Source: Alloprevotella tannerae (GTDB lineage Bacteria; Bacteroidota; Bacteroidia; Bacteroidales; Bacteroidaceae). From it: 64,000 bases of DNA. Position numbers and translations under genes: made by a program. Of the stretch, positions 35,215-45,472 are shown piece after piece; position 1 is the stretch's first letter, and each line of letters starts with the position of its first letter. The stretch covers positions 42,208-106,207 of the forward strand of contig JABZGR010000005.1 of NCBI GenBank assembly GCA_015259125.1, read 5' to 3'. The notes below the pieces were generated by a model. That model saw nothing but the letters and a program-made list of their open reading frames with translations. It was not told the DNA's origin and did not search any database.

Positions 35215-36150
35215 TTAGATAAGATATTGAGAACTGATGCTCTCATTGTCCATTACGCGGCGAATAGTTTCAGCAAACATTTTAGAGACAGAGATCTGCT
35301 TTACCTTTTTGCAATTGCCTTGATAAGGAATACTATCGGTGAAGAGCATTTCTTCAATAGGTGATGCTTCGATTCGCTCATCTGCCGGATTAGACATAAT
35401 GCAGTGGGAAGCTATTGCGCGGACACTGCGTGCGCCATTCTCTAACATCAGCGAAGCAGCCTTGGTGATTGTGCCTGCGGTATCAACCATATCGTCAATT
35501 AAGATTATGTCCATATCTTTTACATCGCCGATAATCTGCATATCACCAACTACGTTGGCACGTTTGCGCGTCTTATTGCAAAGCACCATAGGGCAATCGA
35601 GATATTTTGCATAAGCACTTGCACGCTTAGAGCCACCAACGTCCGGAGAAGCAATGCATAGATTTTTCAAATTGAGTGATTGGATGTAGGGAAGTACGAC
35701 TGTCGATGCATATAAGTGATCTACCGGCACATCAAAGAATCCCTGCTCTTGGTCGGCGTGAAGATCCATTGTGATCAGTCGGTCAATACCAGCTGCACTG
35801 AGCATGTCGGCAATGAGTTTTGCGCCGATAGATACGCGTGGCTTATCCTTTCGGTCCTGTCTCGCCCAGCCGAAATATGGAATTACAGCATTGATACTCT
35901 TTGCTGAAGCACGCTTCGCCGCATCAATCATTAGAAGAAGTTCCATCAAGTTGTCAGAATTTGGGAAAGTAGACTGAACGAGAAATACATCGCGCCCGCG
36001 TATTGATTCTTCAAAGCTAACGACAAATTCTCCATCAGCAAAATAGGTAATATCAAGGTTACCTAATGGGCTGTCCAAGTCTTTGCAGATTTTTTCTGCT
36101 AAGTAGCGCGTCTTGGTGCCGGAAAAGACCAAAAAAGATTCTTTATTCAT
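35215..36150 (-). CDS. prs: Ribose-phosphate pyrophosphokinase
   Basis: Makes PRPP from ribose 5-phosphate and ATP for nucleotide, histidine and tryptophan synthesis. 311 residues with FGWARQDRKDKPR (ATP loop), DLHADQEQGFFDVPVDHLYAS (catalytic and metal region) and the PRPP loop DIILIDDMVDTAGTI. ATG 36150 (MNKESFLVFSGTKTRYL) fits related proteins; the frame opens nine codons earlier. The thiE-like gene ends 19 nt upstream. Confidence 0.96.
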   Translation of the reverse strand: MNKESFLVFSGTKTRYLAEKICKDLDSPLGNLDITYFADGEFVVSFEESIRGRDVFLVQSTFPNSDNLMELLLMIDAAKRASAKSINAVIPYFGWARQDRKDKPRVSIGAKLIADMLSAAGIDRLITMDLHADQEQGFFDVPVDHLYASTVVLPYIQSLNLKNLCIASPDVGGSKRASAYAKYLDCPMVLCNKTRKRANVVGDMQIIGDVKDMDIILIDDMVDTAGTITKAASLMLENGARSVRAIASHCIMSNPADERIEASPIEEMLFTDSIPYQGNCKKVKQISVSKMFAETIRRVMDNESISSQYLI

Positions 36151-36169
36151 TGTGGTTAAGTAAGGGGTG

Positions 36170-36775
36170 TTAATCAATTATTTTTTTCAACTTTCGAAAA
36201 TGGTTTATCAGATCTTTGTAATCTTGGTTGGAAAAGATGTTGAACCGATTCCAGATTTCGCCATAAAGCACTGCGCCGCCAAAACCTCTTTCTTTTAGCT
36301 GTAAGAGATTGTCAATTGTGACCCCGCCGGCAGCATATACTTTTTTATCAATCAACTTACCCATCGTAGCAAGGTCTTCTTCTAATGCCATGCTGCTCGC
36401 TTCTTGCTTATCGTCTGGTGATGGGGAGAGAAAGACGTAATCCATCTGCTTTTTTCGCTGTTGTAATTCTTCCTTGTTATGACAAGTGCAACTGATTTGA
36501 CCGCGATAGTTGTCGGGGGCAGCAGTGTTGCGTTGGTTCAGGTGGATTCCTTTTAAGCCAAACTCCTGTTTAAGATAAAAATGATCGTGAGTAACTATAC
36601 GCTTTCGATATCGGTCAGGCAATAGTGATAATAAGCGTTCTGAATAGACCGGTTCGCTATTCGGCTTTCTCATATGAAGCAACTCTAAACCTTCATCAAA
36701 GAGCGTCGATAGTATCGCGTGTTCTTCAACAAAGAAATATGGCGTAGTTAAAAGGACAAGTTTAAATGCTCCCAT
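36170..36775 (-). CDS. Thiamine-phosphate synthase-family (ThiE/TenI-like) protein
   Basis: A TIM-barrel protein of 201 residues. LELLHMRKP resembles the ThiE substrate motif, followed by THDHFYLKQEFGLKGIHLNQ and VYAAGGVTIDNLLQL and a C-terminal glycine-rich phosphate loop (FGGAVLYGEIW). It lacks some usual ThiE residues, so a TenI-like non-canonical role is possible. ATG 36775 (MGAFKLVLL) was chosen; a -7 box (TATCTTTG on the minus strand, 36832-36825) lies upstream. It is followed closely by prs. Confidence 0.75.
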   Translation of the reverse strand: MGAFKLVLLTTPYFFVEEHAILSTLFDEGLELLHMRKPNSEPVYSERLLSLLPDRYRKRIVTHDHFYLKQEFGLKGIHLNQRNTAAPDNYRGQISCTCHNKEELQQRKKQMDYVFLSPSPDDKQEASSMALEEDLATMGKLIDKKVYAAGGVTIDNLLQLKERGFGGAVLYGEIWNRFNIFSNQDYKDLINHFRKLKKIID

Positions 36776-36934
36776 ACTTATTATATATGAATAGCGTGGC
36801 GAGTCGCCTTGTACATTCACCCTGCAAAGATACAAAGTATAAGTAGAAAAAGCCGATTTGTAGGCCGCTCTTTTCGTGAAATTCTTATAGTATGTACGTT
36901 ATTATTGAACGTGTACTTCTAAAAGTACTTCTAC

Positions 36935-38038
36935 TTAATGTTTTGAGACATCAACAATCGCTGTTGGAGGGAGCGATTCGTTGCGTTTCTTTGTGGCCTT
37001 TACTACTTCTTGGGCTAAATGGAGAAAGGCTTCGCTTATGATTTCGCCTTTCTTTAGTGAAACAGGTTCTCCTTCGTCGCCACTTTCGCTGATGCTTTGT
37101 ACGATTGGGATTTGACCTAACAAGGGTACTTGCATCTCTGTAGCTAAATTAGCCACGCCCTCTTTGCCAAACAAGTAGTAACGATTCTCTGGCAGTTCTT
37201 TAGGCGTAAACCAAGCCATATTCTCAACTAGTCCTAAGATGGGGACATTAACTTTCTCGTTTTTATACATATCAATGCCTTTTCTAGCATCGGCTAGCGC
37301 TACTTGTTGTGGCGTTGAAACGATTACTGCGCCCGTAACGGAGAGTGTTTGAAGTAAAGTCAGATGAATATCTCCCGTTCCCGGCGGAGTGTCAAGAATA
37401 AAATAGTCGAGATCACCCCAATCTGTATCAGCTATTAATTGTTTGAGTGAATTAGAGGCCATACCTCCTCGCCATAATGTAGCTGTATTGGGGTTAACAA
37501 AGAATCCTATTGAAAGTACTTTGACGCCATATTTTTCTGCCGGAATAATTAGTTGTCGTCCGTCTTTGTTTTCTGCGAAGATTTGGACTTGCTCTAAGTG
37601 GAGCATTTTAGGAATTGATGGGCCGAAGATATCAGCATCAAGCAATCCAACTTTGTAGCCTAATGCAGCAAGACTTACAGCGAGATTAACAGACACAGTA
37701 CTTTTTCCTACGCCTCCTTTTCCGCTACTGACAGCGATGATATTTTTTACGTCAGGTAGCAGTTTTCCTACTTCCGGACGTGCTTTTTGTAGTGTTTTGA
37801 CGCTAATAGCAACGTTGATATCCTTATCTACAAAAGTATGAATGGTTGATTCAGCTGCCTTCACCACTGATTTAATAAAAGGGTCGGTAGGCTTTTCAAA
37901 GAGTAGCGAAAAACTTACGTTCATACCATCAATGCGCATATCATCTTCAAGCATTTCTGCTTCGATCAAGTTCTTTCCCGTTCCGGGATAACGCACTTGC
38001 TTGAGTGCATCTATAATGAGTTGAGGATAGATAGTCAT
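36935..38038 (-). CDS. mrp: Mrp/NBP35-family iron-sulfur carrier ATPase
   Basis: A P-loop ATPase (ApbC/Mrp type) that carries and delivers Fe-S clusters. 367 residues: an N-terminal MIP18/DUF59 domain (about 1-95), then a deviant Walker A SSGKGGVGKSTVSVNLA, FGPSIPKML, and DYFILDTPPGTGDIHLT. The CxxC pair found near the C-terminus of many members is not obvious here. It lies 23 nt after trmB in a four-gene minus-strand run. Confidence 0.92.
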   Translation of the reverse strand: MTIYPQLIIDALKQVRYPGTGKNLIEAEMLEDDMRIDGMNVSFSLLFEKPTDPFIKSVVKAAESTIHTFVDKDINVAISVKTLQKARPEVGKLLPDVKNIIAVSSGKGGVGKSTVSVNLAVSLAALGYKVGLLDADIFGPSIPKMLHLEQVQIFAENKDGRQLIIPAEKYGVKVLSIGFFVNPNTATLWRGGMASNSLKQLIADTDWGDLDYFILDTPPGTGDIHLTLLQTLSVTGAVIVSTPQQVALADARKGIDMYKNEKVNVPILGLVENMAWFTPKELPENRYYLFGKEGVANLATEMQVPLLGQIPIVQSISESGDEGEPVSLKKGEIISEAFLHLAQEVVKATKKRNESLPPTAIVDVSKH

Positions 38039-38061
38039 AGTAGATTTGAATTTTATGTTTG

Positions 38062-38871
38062 TTATTTTGATGTTTCTAAAGAAGAGCGCTTTGTACGCTT
38101 GAAACTCCGATAATCGTCTAAAGGAATTTCAATTTCGGTTTCTGTTAATGTTCCTGCTTTAGGCAGTTTGAAGCTTAAATACTTTATGTTGATGCCTCTC
38201 GCTATCCATTGTTGTTCGTAATAGGTTTTTATGGATAATATCTTGTCGTCTTTCTTCAAGCAATCGCTATGATAAAGGTCGTTAGTATCTGCTTCGATCG
38301 GTAAATGGTTCTCTTCAAGCAGTGTTTTTGTATACGTATAGAGAAAATTGCTATCCGTTTTTACGTGAATTAGTCCGTTGTCGTGGAGCATCCTGCGATA
38401 ACGGTTCAGAAAGAACGTGGATGTCAAGCGCTTAATCTTGCTTTTCATCTGCGGATCACTGAATGTAAGCCAAACTTCTGCAACCTCGTCAGAAGCGAAG
38501 AATCTATCTATTACTTCTATGTTTGTACGCAGAAAGGCAACATTTGTAAGCTGGCTTTCTAATGCTTCTTTAGCCCCTGTCCACATTCGTGATCCTTTGA
38601 TGTCAACGCCAATGAAATTTTTGTTTGGAAAAGCTTTTGCAAGGCCAATCGTATATTCCCCACGCCCACAGCCCAATTCAAGTACAATAGGATTGTTGTT
38701 TTTGAAATAATGTTGATGCCATTCTCCGGCTTTAAGCTGTTGAGTGGCGTTTTTTAGTAGCGGGTATGTGTCAGCTGTTTGTTCCTGCGCCCTAACCTGA
38801 TTGGCTGTCATTTGGAAAACGTTAGCAAACGTTTCCATATCTGCAAACTTTGAGAGTTTATTCTTCCCCAT
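38062..38871 (-). CDS. trmB: tRNA (guanine-N7-)-methyltransferase
   Basis: Methylates G46 in the variable loop of tRNAs. 269 residues: SAM motif VLELGCGRGEYTIGLA, FIGVDIKGSRMW, and VWLTFSDPQMKSK, where the usual substrate motif has PDPWPK. ATG 38871 (MGKNKLSKFADM) was chosen because it matches family starts and overlaps the xseB stop by 14 nt; the frame extends a further 34 codons upstream. Confidence 0.93.
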   Translation of the reverse strand: MGKNKLSKFADMETFANVFQMTANQVRAQEQTADTYPLLKNATQQLKAGEWHQHYFKNNNPIVLELGCGRGEYTIGLAKAFPNKNFIGVDIKGSRMWTGAKEALESQLTNVAFLRTNIEVIDRFFASDEVAEVWLTFSDPQMKSKIKRLTSTFFLNRYRRMLHDNGLIHVKTDSNFLYTYTKTLLEENHLPIEADTNDLYHSDCLKKDDKILSIKTYYEQQWIARGINIKYLSFKLPKAGTLTETEIEIPLDDYRSFKRTKRSSLETSK

Positions 38872-39058
38872 CTTGTAGTATGATTTGAACGTCCTTTTCT
38901 GTTTGTTGCAAACGTTTCTTGCAGTATTTAAGTAAATCTTGCGCTTCCTTGAGGTGTGCGCTAAGCTGATCAAGTTCTAACTCGCCATTATCAAGAGCGT
39001 CCACAATTGTTTGCAGACGGTTGACGGCTTGCTCGTAGCTTAGTGTGATCTTCTTCAT
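38858..39058 (-). CDS. xseB: Exodeoxyribonuclease VII small subunit
   Basis: A 66-residue helical partner of XseA, needed for single-strand exonuclease activity. The family pattern is clear: YEQAVNRLQTIVDALDNGEL, LDQLSAHLKEAQDLLKYCK. The start overlaps the xseA stop as ATGA, indicating coupled translation in the expected order. Confidence 0.93.
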   Translation of the reverse strand: MKKITLSYEQAVNRLQTIVDALDNGELELDQLSAHLKEAQDLLKYCKKRLQQTEKDVQIILQDGEE

Positions 39059-40359
39059 TTCTTTTTTACTTTTACAATGCTCGTGAAGCTTCCGCTGTTC
39101 AGTTGCGTTTCTACGATGTCACCCTCTTGTAGCTTTGAGGCGTGTTTTACAATGACACCATTTTTCCTTGTGATACTGAAGCCCAATTTTAAGATCCTAT
39201 CGGGGCGTGCATATTCAATTTGTTTCTCACATAAAAGCATCCGATCTTTTTCTCCTTTTAAAAAGTCTTGTGTCGCGGTTGCTAGGCGTTCTTTTATTGT
39301 GGACAAGTGTGCACTGTGGGCTTCCTGTTGCCTATTGATCAGAATATGCAAACGGCTTTGTAGACTGTATAAACGATGGTGCTCGCGTGTGGAAAAGCCA
39401 GTCGCGAATGCCAATACCTTTTGACTTAACCGAGTCAACTCTTCCTTTTTCCAACTCAAAGCTTGTGTTGCATAGCGTTTGAGTGCTGTGGAGAAATCCG
39501 CTAAAAGCGCCAATTCTTGTTGCCGCAAATCAATCAAGTAAGCAGCTACGGCTGTCGGCGTTTTGAAATGCTTAAAAGCAATCAGGTCAAGAATTGTCTC
39601 GTCTCTTTCATGCCCAATACCGACTAAGATCGGTAAGGGAAATTGGGCCACATTTGCAGCCAGATCGTAAGTCTCGAAGCTGCTGAGGTCGCTTGTTGCT
39701 CCACCTCCTCGTATGATGATTACAGCATCCCATTGATCTTGTTCTGCAGCAATCCTTTCTAAGGCTGCAATGATGCTACTTTCGACCTTCTCGCCTTGCA
39801 TAAAGGCCGGAAACAGCTGCGTCTTGAATGGGTAACCGCTTTGTTCCAACTGGTGAATGAAATCCCCATATCCTGCTGCTGTTTGTGCAGAGATTATTGC
39901 AAAGCGCATCGCGGGACGTGGCAAAGATAATTCGCGGTTTAAATCTGCAACTCCGTCAGCTTGTAAACGAGTCAGGATTTCATTTCTTCGTCGCACGACA
40001 TCACCAATCGTATAAGATGGCTCAATGTCTGTAATGTTGAGTGAGTAGCCATAGAGTTCGTGAAATTCTATCTCTACAGCAATCAACACAGACAAGCCTG
40101 CTTGTAATGCTCTTCCGGTTACTTTGTAGAAGTGGGCTTGTAAGAGTTGATTTCGATTACTCCAAATGTGCGCATTAGCCTTTGCCGTTAACCTAGCTCC
40201 ATTTTGATCGCGTTCAATGAGCTCTAAATAACAATGTCCATTGGCTGCCGTGCGACATTCGTTGATTTCGGCCACAATCCAGTAAGACGACTCCAGTGTT
40301 AGTGCAATGGTCTCTCTGATTAAACCGTTTAACTCGGACAGCAGCAGATGCTCCATCAT
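39055..40359 (-). CDS. xseA: Exodeoxyribonuclease VII large subunit
   Basis: The catalytic subunit that degrades single-stranded DNA in both directions. 434 residues with an N-terminal OB fold (SYWIVAEINECR, then GHCYLELIE), the catalytic region (VIIIRGGGATSDLSSFETYDLA, shown here in two parts: VIIIRGGGATSDLSSF and ETYDLA, followed by GIGHERDETI) and a long coiled-coil C-terminal part. A second Met directly after the first is an equal start choice. The subtilase gene ends 37 nt upstream. Confidence 0.95.
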   Translation of the reverse strand: MMEHLLLSELNGLIRETIALTLESSYWIVAEINECRTAANGHCYLELIERDQNGARLTAKANAHIWSNRNQLLQAHFYKVTGRALQAGLSVLIAVEIEFHELYGYSLNITDIEPSYTIGDVVRRRNEILTRLQADGVADLNRELSLPRPAMRFAIISAQTAAGYGDFIHQLEQSGYPFKTQLFPAFMQGEKVESSIIAALERIAAEQDQWDAVIIIRGGGATSDLSSFETYDLAANVAQFPLPILVGIGHERDETILDLIAFKHFKTPTAVAAYLIDLRQQELALLADFSTALKRYATQALSWKKEELTRLSQKVLAFATGFSTREHHRLYSLQSRLHILINRQQEAHSAHLSTIKERLATATQDFLKGEKDRMLLCEKQIEYARPDRILKLGFSITRKNGVIVKHASKLQEGDIVETQLNSGSFTSIVKVKKK

Positions 40360-40396
40360 TTTTGCAATGCAATAAGCAAGTGGGTCTCTTGACTTT

Positions 40397-41800
40397 TTAT
40401 TGCCCTAAGATTTGATGCGCTTTCCATAAGTCCGGTATGCCATAACCAAACACCTCATTAGGCGTTGCATAGTTGTTTCCGGCACGTTGCACGGCCTTTA
40501 TAATCTCTACAGGCGTCTTGTCGCGATGCGCCTGCCACAAACAAGTCACGGCACCGCACAAGATCGGCGTAGAGAAAGACGTACCATTTGCTTTGCCGAT
40601 CAGTCCGTTCGGCTGATAAACCGTTGATGCCTGTCCCATAGCCATTACATCCGGCTTAATACGTCTGTCTGCCGTATAACCAAGAGAAGAGAATAACGTG
40701 TTAACGCTATCAGCCCTTACGGCACCTACGGTCAATATATCTTTAGCATCACCTGGGAAGCCAATTTTCTTCCAAGTATTGTCACCTTCATTGCCTGCAC
40801 TATTGAGGAATAACATTCCTCGGCTCGCCGCAATTGATGCTGCTATACTATTGATTGAAGTCTTGCCATCCAAGTCTGCATAAGTCGGATTCATTTCCGG
40901 ATAATCGAATCGATAATAGCCTAATGAAGCTGTAACAACGTCGCATCCCAAACTGTCTGCATATTCTAAAGCAGAGCAAAAGTTGTCTTCTTCAACCAAC
41001 TGCTCCGTATCGGAATCCTCACTTTGTAGTAAATAGAATGAAGCCTCAGGGCAAGTGCCTACAAAAGAATAAGGCGTATGAGCAGCGATGCAGGAAAGCA
41101 CCATCATGCCGTGCGACTCTTCTTCAAAAACGCTGCGTTTAGAATCTACAAAGTTTTTAGTTCCTAATACCTTAACTCCTTTTAATCCCTTTATTGTGTC
41201 AGCATTCAAGAATCCACCATCAATGACGGCAATAGTCATACCTTGACCGCGATAGCCGGCCTCGTGAAGTCGTTGCGCATTGAGCATTTCTGCCTGTGCT
41301 TGACCTTGTCCGTAGAAAGACGATAAGGTATCTTGGCGATACGTTAGTCCTTTAAACCGCTCCTTAGGATTAGTTTTTTTAGGCTCATTGGTGCCGATCC
41401 AAACTTTTCTAATGCTTTTGACGAAAGGTAAAGCCTTTAAGGCAACCACTTTCATCGTGTCTCCAGTCTCTACGACCAGAGAATTAGTCCATTTACTCTG
41501 ATTGTATATTTTCAAACCTTCTTGTTTGATCTTTTTCAGATAAGAAGGGGGAAGAGGCAAATCGATTTCATCAACAGCAATTCCATAGCGGTTGCGCCTT
41601 TCTAAGGCCTTGGCAGAAAGAAAGGCTTGAGGCTTTTTAATTGAAAAGCTATTGTTGTCCTTATCGGTCAGACAAACGCGATAGCGATATAAAGCCGTTG
41701 GTACAGAGTGCTTGTTGTCGTTCTTTTTAGATTGTGCGCCGCTATTCGTAGTAGCAGAAAAAAATGCGGCCAGTAGAAGAGTAGGGATAAATAGCTTCAT
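40397..41800 (-). CDS. Secreted S8 (subtilisin-like) serine peptidase
   Basis: 467 residues. Signal peptide from MKLFIPTLLLAAFFSATT (ATG 41800 chosen; the frame opens 20 codons earlier without a signal-like start). Catalytic triad: Asp in TIAVIDGGF, His in EESHGMMVLSC, Ser in NGTSFSTPILCG; oxyanion Asn in LNSAGNEGD. An N-terminal region of about 170 residues precedes the catalytic domain. It ends right after the peptidase fold, with no type IX sorting domain seen. Likely periplasmic or secreted. It leads the run with xseA, xseB, trmB and mrp. Confidence 0.9.
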   Translation of the reverse strand: MKLFIPTLLLAAFFSATTNSGAQSKKNDNKHSVPTALYRYRVCLTDKDNNSFSIKKPQAFLSAKALERRNRYGIAVDEIDLPLPPSYLKKIKQEGLKIYNQSKWTNSLVVETGDTMKVVALKALPFVKSIRKVWIGTNEPKKTNPKERFKGLTYRQDTLSSFYGQGQAQAEMLNAQRLHEAGYRGQGMTIAVIDGGFLNADTIKGLKGVKVLGTKNFVDSKRSVFEEESHGMMVLSCIAAHTPYSFVGTCPEASFYLLQSEDSDTEQLVEEDNFCSALEYADSLGCDVVTASLGYYRFDYPEMNPTYADLDGKTSINSIAASIAASRGMLFLNSAGNEGDNTWKKIGFPGDAKDILTVGAVRADSVNTLFSSLGYTADRRIKPDVMAMGQASTVYQPNGLIGKANGTSFSTPILCGAVTCLWQAHRDKTPVEIIKAVQRAGNNYATPNEVFGYGIPDLWKAHQILGQ

Positions 41801-42147
41801 ATTTGAAAATTTGATAGCAAAGTTAGTCAAAATCGTGGTATATACACATTTCTTATACACTATTTTTCATAGAAGAGTACCTTCAACTTGCTTGGCGTGA
41901 TCTGTTATCGGCTTTTTCGGAGTCGAAATATTGATGTTTAAAACTTAAAATCAACTTGTAGTTGTTTGTGGTAAACTATTGATGTACATATAAAAATGTA
42001 GCGTGATTTAAATTTCGTAAAGAGAGATTTGCTGAGAGTTGGGCAAGTTTGTACAATAATTCAGCAGTCTTTAGTTTTTGAATATTTACAACAAATTTCA
42101 TTACAAGTTTAACGTACTTTTTCTGTACTAGAGCTTGTTATATTCTC

Positions 42148-42235
42148 CTACTATCGTGACGGGAGGTTTGTACCATCGTGAGAGGACGCTCGTTTTATCG
42201 TGAGAGGAAATTTCTACTTTCGTGATAGTACAAAT
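42148..42235. repeat. Four tandem 22-bp units (family A, locus 3)
   Basis: Units start at 42148, 42170, 42192 and 42214. The shared core is (A/T)TCGTGA; the second unit begins GTACCATCGTGAGAGG and the last ends GATAGTACAAAT. The array lies in the gap of nearly 1 kb between two divergent genes (41801-42796). Apart from it and the malQ -7 box, no gene or RNA is evident there. Confidence 0.78.
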
Positions 42236-42773
42236 GCAACTTTAAATTTTAATGTCTGACTCTAAGATTTAGTTCATAAAAAATGCGTCAGTGAGCTTTC
42301 CTTTTCATTAGCCACTTAGAGCGGATACAATCTAATGCTTTACTATAAAAGCATTTCATTAGGTTGTGTAAAGAACACAATGAGGGTAGGAAAAACTACA
42401 GAAATCCCGTGTGGCGAAGTTCGCATTCGAAATGAAAGGCAACCAAAACAATAATACGTTGGTTTCAAATATAAACAGAAGGTGTAAAACAGGCAGAGAA
42501 CAGAAGACAAAAAGAGCTGTACCGATGATGTGATGAAACTCCGAGCTAAAATAAGATTTGAGCGCCCTTTAATCTTTGTAATCCGACCCCGTCGAAACGT
42601 ATCGGCACGCCATCGAGAAAAGTGGCATTCTCGGTTTTCAGTTAATTATTGATGAGTATCCCAATCTAACCGGTACAGCCTTTATGTATTGCAAATATAA
42701 GTAGTTTCTGTGATGAAGCCAAATTTTTACTTGTTTTTTTTAGAGAATAGGCGCGTTATACGACTGTTTAACC

Positions 42774-42781
42774 TAATTTTG
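42774..42781 (+). promoter_or_regulatory. -7 box of malQ
   Basis: TAATTTTG fits TAnnTTTG and predicts a start of transcription near 42788, only about 9 nt before the chosen ATG. It rules against the upstream in-frame ATG at 42710. No clear TTTG -33 box is seen. Confidence 0.5.
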
Positions 42782-42796
42782 TGCATTCAACAAGAA

Positions 42797-45454
42797 ATGA
42801 CGATGTCAAAACTGCGGTTTCAGATAGAATATCATACAAAATGGGGGGAGTGTTTACAAGTAGAACTGCAAACTTCTAACGGGGAAAGTGGGCACATTGC
42901 GCTATCAACAAAAGACGGACAGCAATGGTGTGGTGACTTTATACCGGCTCCTAATACGACTTTCATTCGCTATATATATTGTGTGTATGCTGGTGGAAAA
43001 ATTATAAGAAAAGAGCTACGCACACCTAGATTACTTCAATTTCAAGCTGAAGATAGGACTAACAAAAGTGCGGATAGAGCTTGCTTAAACATACAAAGAA
43101 ACATCTTGCTTTCTGATTGTTGGACGGACGAATCTATAGCCGCAGTATATAATTCGAAGGCTTTTCGACAATGTATATATCGAGAACCTGCCATAATTGA
43201 ATCTGATCACAATTTTACCTCTCTTTATAAATTGCGCTTAGAGGCTTTGCCGGCACCGGAAGGCTTTCGCTGGGGCGTTTTGGGGAGTTCGGCAGCCTTG
43301 GGTCAATGGCAGACGGAGCAAACTCGAATATTCCGTCGCGTAGCTTCCTATACGTGGGAGGTTGATTTGGATAAAACGGACCTGGACGGGAAGACTGCTT
43401 ATAAAATAGTGCTTGTCAATGAGATCAATACAAGCCAGATTCACTGGGAAAAAGGAGAAGATCGGTATATTCCCAATACGCAAGGAGCTGATAATGCAAC
43501 TATAGTATGGGTTAATGCGAGTGTTCCTCGATTCGATCTACCTCGGTGGCGTGGTGCGGGTATAGTATTGCCTGTTTTTTCCCTACGTAGCCGAACAAGT
43601 TTTGGAGTTGGGGACTTTGGCGATTTGAGAAAGTTGATTGTTTGGGCGCATCTCTGCGGTCTGAAAGCGGTACAAATTCTTCCAATAAACGATACTACGC
43701 GTACCGGAACTTGGGCTGACTCTTATCCTTACAGCGCGATCTCTGTCTTTGCCTTGCATCCGATCTATATAAACTTGAATGAGTGGGGCGATTTGCCACT
43801 CTTTCAAAAATATAGAGAACAAGGAGAAGAATTAAACGCATTACCGCAGTTGGATTATGAGCGGACTTATGCCCTTAAAACGACTTTCCTTCATGAGTTG
43901 TTTGCCTTGAAAGGAAAGGAAATCTGTATTTCCGAAGCCTATTCAGAATTTGTACGTAAAAATAGAAGTTGGTTGGATCCTTATGTCTCATTTTGTCATA
44001 AACGAGATAAATATGGTACGGCTGATTTTAGGATGTGGCCACAGGTAAAAGCAACGACGGAAATAGAATACGACTACTATACCTTCGTACAGTTTTTACT
44101 TTTCCGCCAATTGTCAGCCGTACATGAATATGCAACGGAAAAAGGTGTTCTCCTAAAGGGAGATATTCCTATCGGCGTAAGTAGAGATAGTGCGACAGCT
44201 TGGCACGCGCCGCACTTGTTCCATTTTGAGGGCTCGGCCGGCGCACCTCCGGACGCCTTTGCTGCCGATGGGCAAAACTGGGGCTTTCCTACGTATAACT
44301 GGGATGCGATGGCGCAGGATAATTATGCGTGGTGGCGTGAAAGATTGAAGTCTATGGGGCAATTTTTTGATGCTTATCGCATCGATCATGTGTTGGGCTT
44401 CTTTAGAATTTGGGAAATTCCTGTCAGTCAAACCTATGGTACATTAGGTTATTTTCGTCCGGCTTTGCCTCTTTCAATGGCAGAAATTGCAGCTTATGGG
44501 TTTAACTTACCTGTTTGTCAATATGTCTCGCCGAGAATAACGGAATTGGATATGTCTGAGCTATGCAAAACCGTGAGGTGGGAGGAGCTTTCTCCTTTTA
44601 TAGACAAGGCAGGAGGATATTATGTTTTGAAATCGCAAGTGGCTACTCAGAAGGAAGTCTTGAAACTTGAATTGCCGGAAGTACTAAAGAAGATCTTGTT
44701 GGACATTGTCGCTGATGTGTTGTTTATAGAAGACCCGGAAAAGAAGGGTTTCTACCATCCCCGCATAGCAGCACAAAAGACGAGGGCCTTTGCACAATTG
44801 CCTGCGGATCAGCAACAAGCCTTTAATCGTTTACATGATGACTTCTTTTATAACCGGCACAATCATTTTTGGGCGGAAAAAGCTGCGAAGAAACTTGCGG
44901 TAGTAACGCAATATGATGAAAATGAAACTATGTTGCCTTGTGCTGAGGACTTGGGAATGGTACCCGCAGGTGTGAAAGAGGTTTTGAATGATTTGCATAT
45001 TCTTTCTTTGGAGATAGAAAGTATGCCTAAAACCTTTGGACAACAATTTGCCGACTTGAAGTGTAATCCTTATTGTTCGGTTGCAACAATTGCTACGCAC
45101 GACATGCCTCCCTTTAGGCTTTGGTGGCAGCAAGATGCTGAACGCAGACAGGATTATTGGACTAAGATACTAAAACGTGAGGGTAAAGCGCCTGAAAGCG
45201 CCGACTATGAAACCTGCGAGGCTGTTGTTCGTAATTTTTTAGCAGCTCCTTCTATGCTGTGTTTAATTGCTTTTCAGGACTTTTTAGGTATGTCGAATTT
45301 GCGAAATCCTATTCCGGAAGCTGAACAAATTAATGATCCGGCTAATTCGCACCATTATTGGCGCTATAGAATGCATCTTAATATCGAGGATCTCGTCTTG
45401 GCATCAGATTTTAATGAGAAATTGCGGGCACTTATCAAGTGTGCCGGCCGTTAG
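42797..45454 (+). CDS. malQ: 4-alpha-glucanotransferase (GH77, DPE2-type with starch-binding modules)
   Basis: Transfers glucan chains between maltooligosaccharides. 885 residues: two N-terminal CBM20-like modules (about 1-125 and 130-250; the second contains GFRWGVLGSSAALGQW), then the GH77 barrel with catalytic Asp in FDAYRIDHVLGFFRIWEIP, acid/base Glu in CAEDLGMVP and Asp in ATHDMPP. Long segments interrupt the barrel, as in plant DPE2. Ordinary bacterial MalQ is about 500-690 residues. ATG 42797 was chosen by the promoter position; 42803 is also possible. Role: glycogen and maltodextrin metabolism. Confidence 0.94.
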   Translation: MTMSKLRFQIEYHTKWGECLQVELQTSNGESGHIALSTKDGQQWCGDFIPAPNTTFIRYIYCVYAGGKIIRKELRTPRLLQFQAEDRTNKSADRACLNIQRNILLSDCWTDESIAAVYNSKAFRQCIYREPAIIESDHNFTSLYKLRLEALPAPEGFRWGVLGSSAALGQWQTEQTRIFRRVASYTWEVDLDKTDLDGKTAYKIVLVNEINTSQIHWEKGEDRYIPNTQGADNATIVWVNASVPRFDLPRWRGAGIVLPVFSLRSRTSFGVGDFGDLRKLIVWAHLCGLKAVQILPINDTTRTGTWADSYPYSAISVFALHPIYINLNEWGDLPLFQKYREQGEELNALPQLDYERTYALKTTFLHELFALKGKEICISEAYSEFVRKNRSWLDPYVSFCHKRDKYGTADFRMWPQVKATTEIEYDYYTFVQFLLFRQLSAVHEYATEKGVLLKGDIPIGVSRDSATAWHAPHLFHFEGSAGAPPDAFAADGQNWGFPTYNWDAMAQDNYAWWRERLKSMGQFFDAYRIDHVLGFFRIWEIPVSQTYGTLGYFRPALPLSMAEIAAYGFNLPVCQYVSPRITELDMSELCKTVRWEELSPFIDKAGGYYVLKSQVATQKEVLKLELPEVLKKILLDIVADVLFIEDPEKKGFYHPRIAAQKTRAFAQLPADQQQAFNRLHDDFFYNRHNHFWAEKAAKKLAVVTQYDENETMLPCAEDLGMVPAGVKEVLNDLHILSLEIESMPKTFGQQFADLKCNPYCSVATIATHDMPPFRLWWQQDAERRQDYWTKILKREGKAPESADYETCEAVVRNFLAAPSMLCLIAFQDFLGMSNLRNPIPEAEQINDPANSHHYWRYRMHLNIEDLVLASDFNEKLRALIKCAGR

Positions 45455-45472
45455 TCTTCAAGAATAAATAGA

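Noticed and set aside
42710..42796. N-terminal extension of malQ from ATG 42710
   Set aside because: It would lie upstream of and across the predicted promoter, and the extra residues are hydrophobic and unlike family members.
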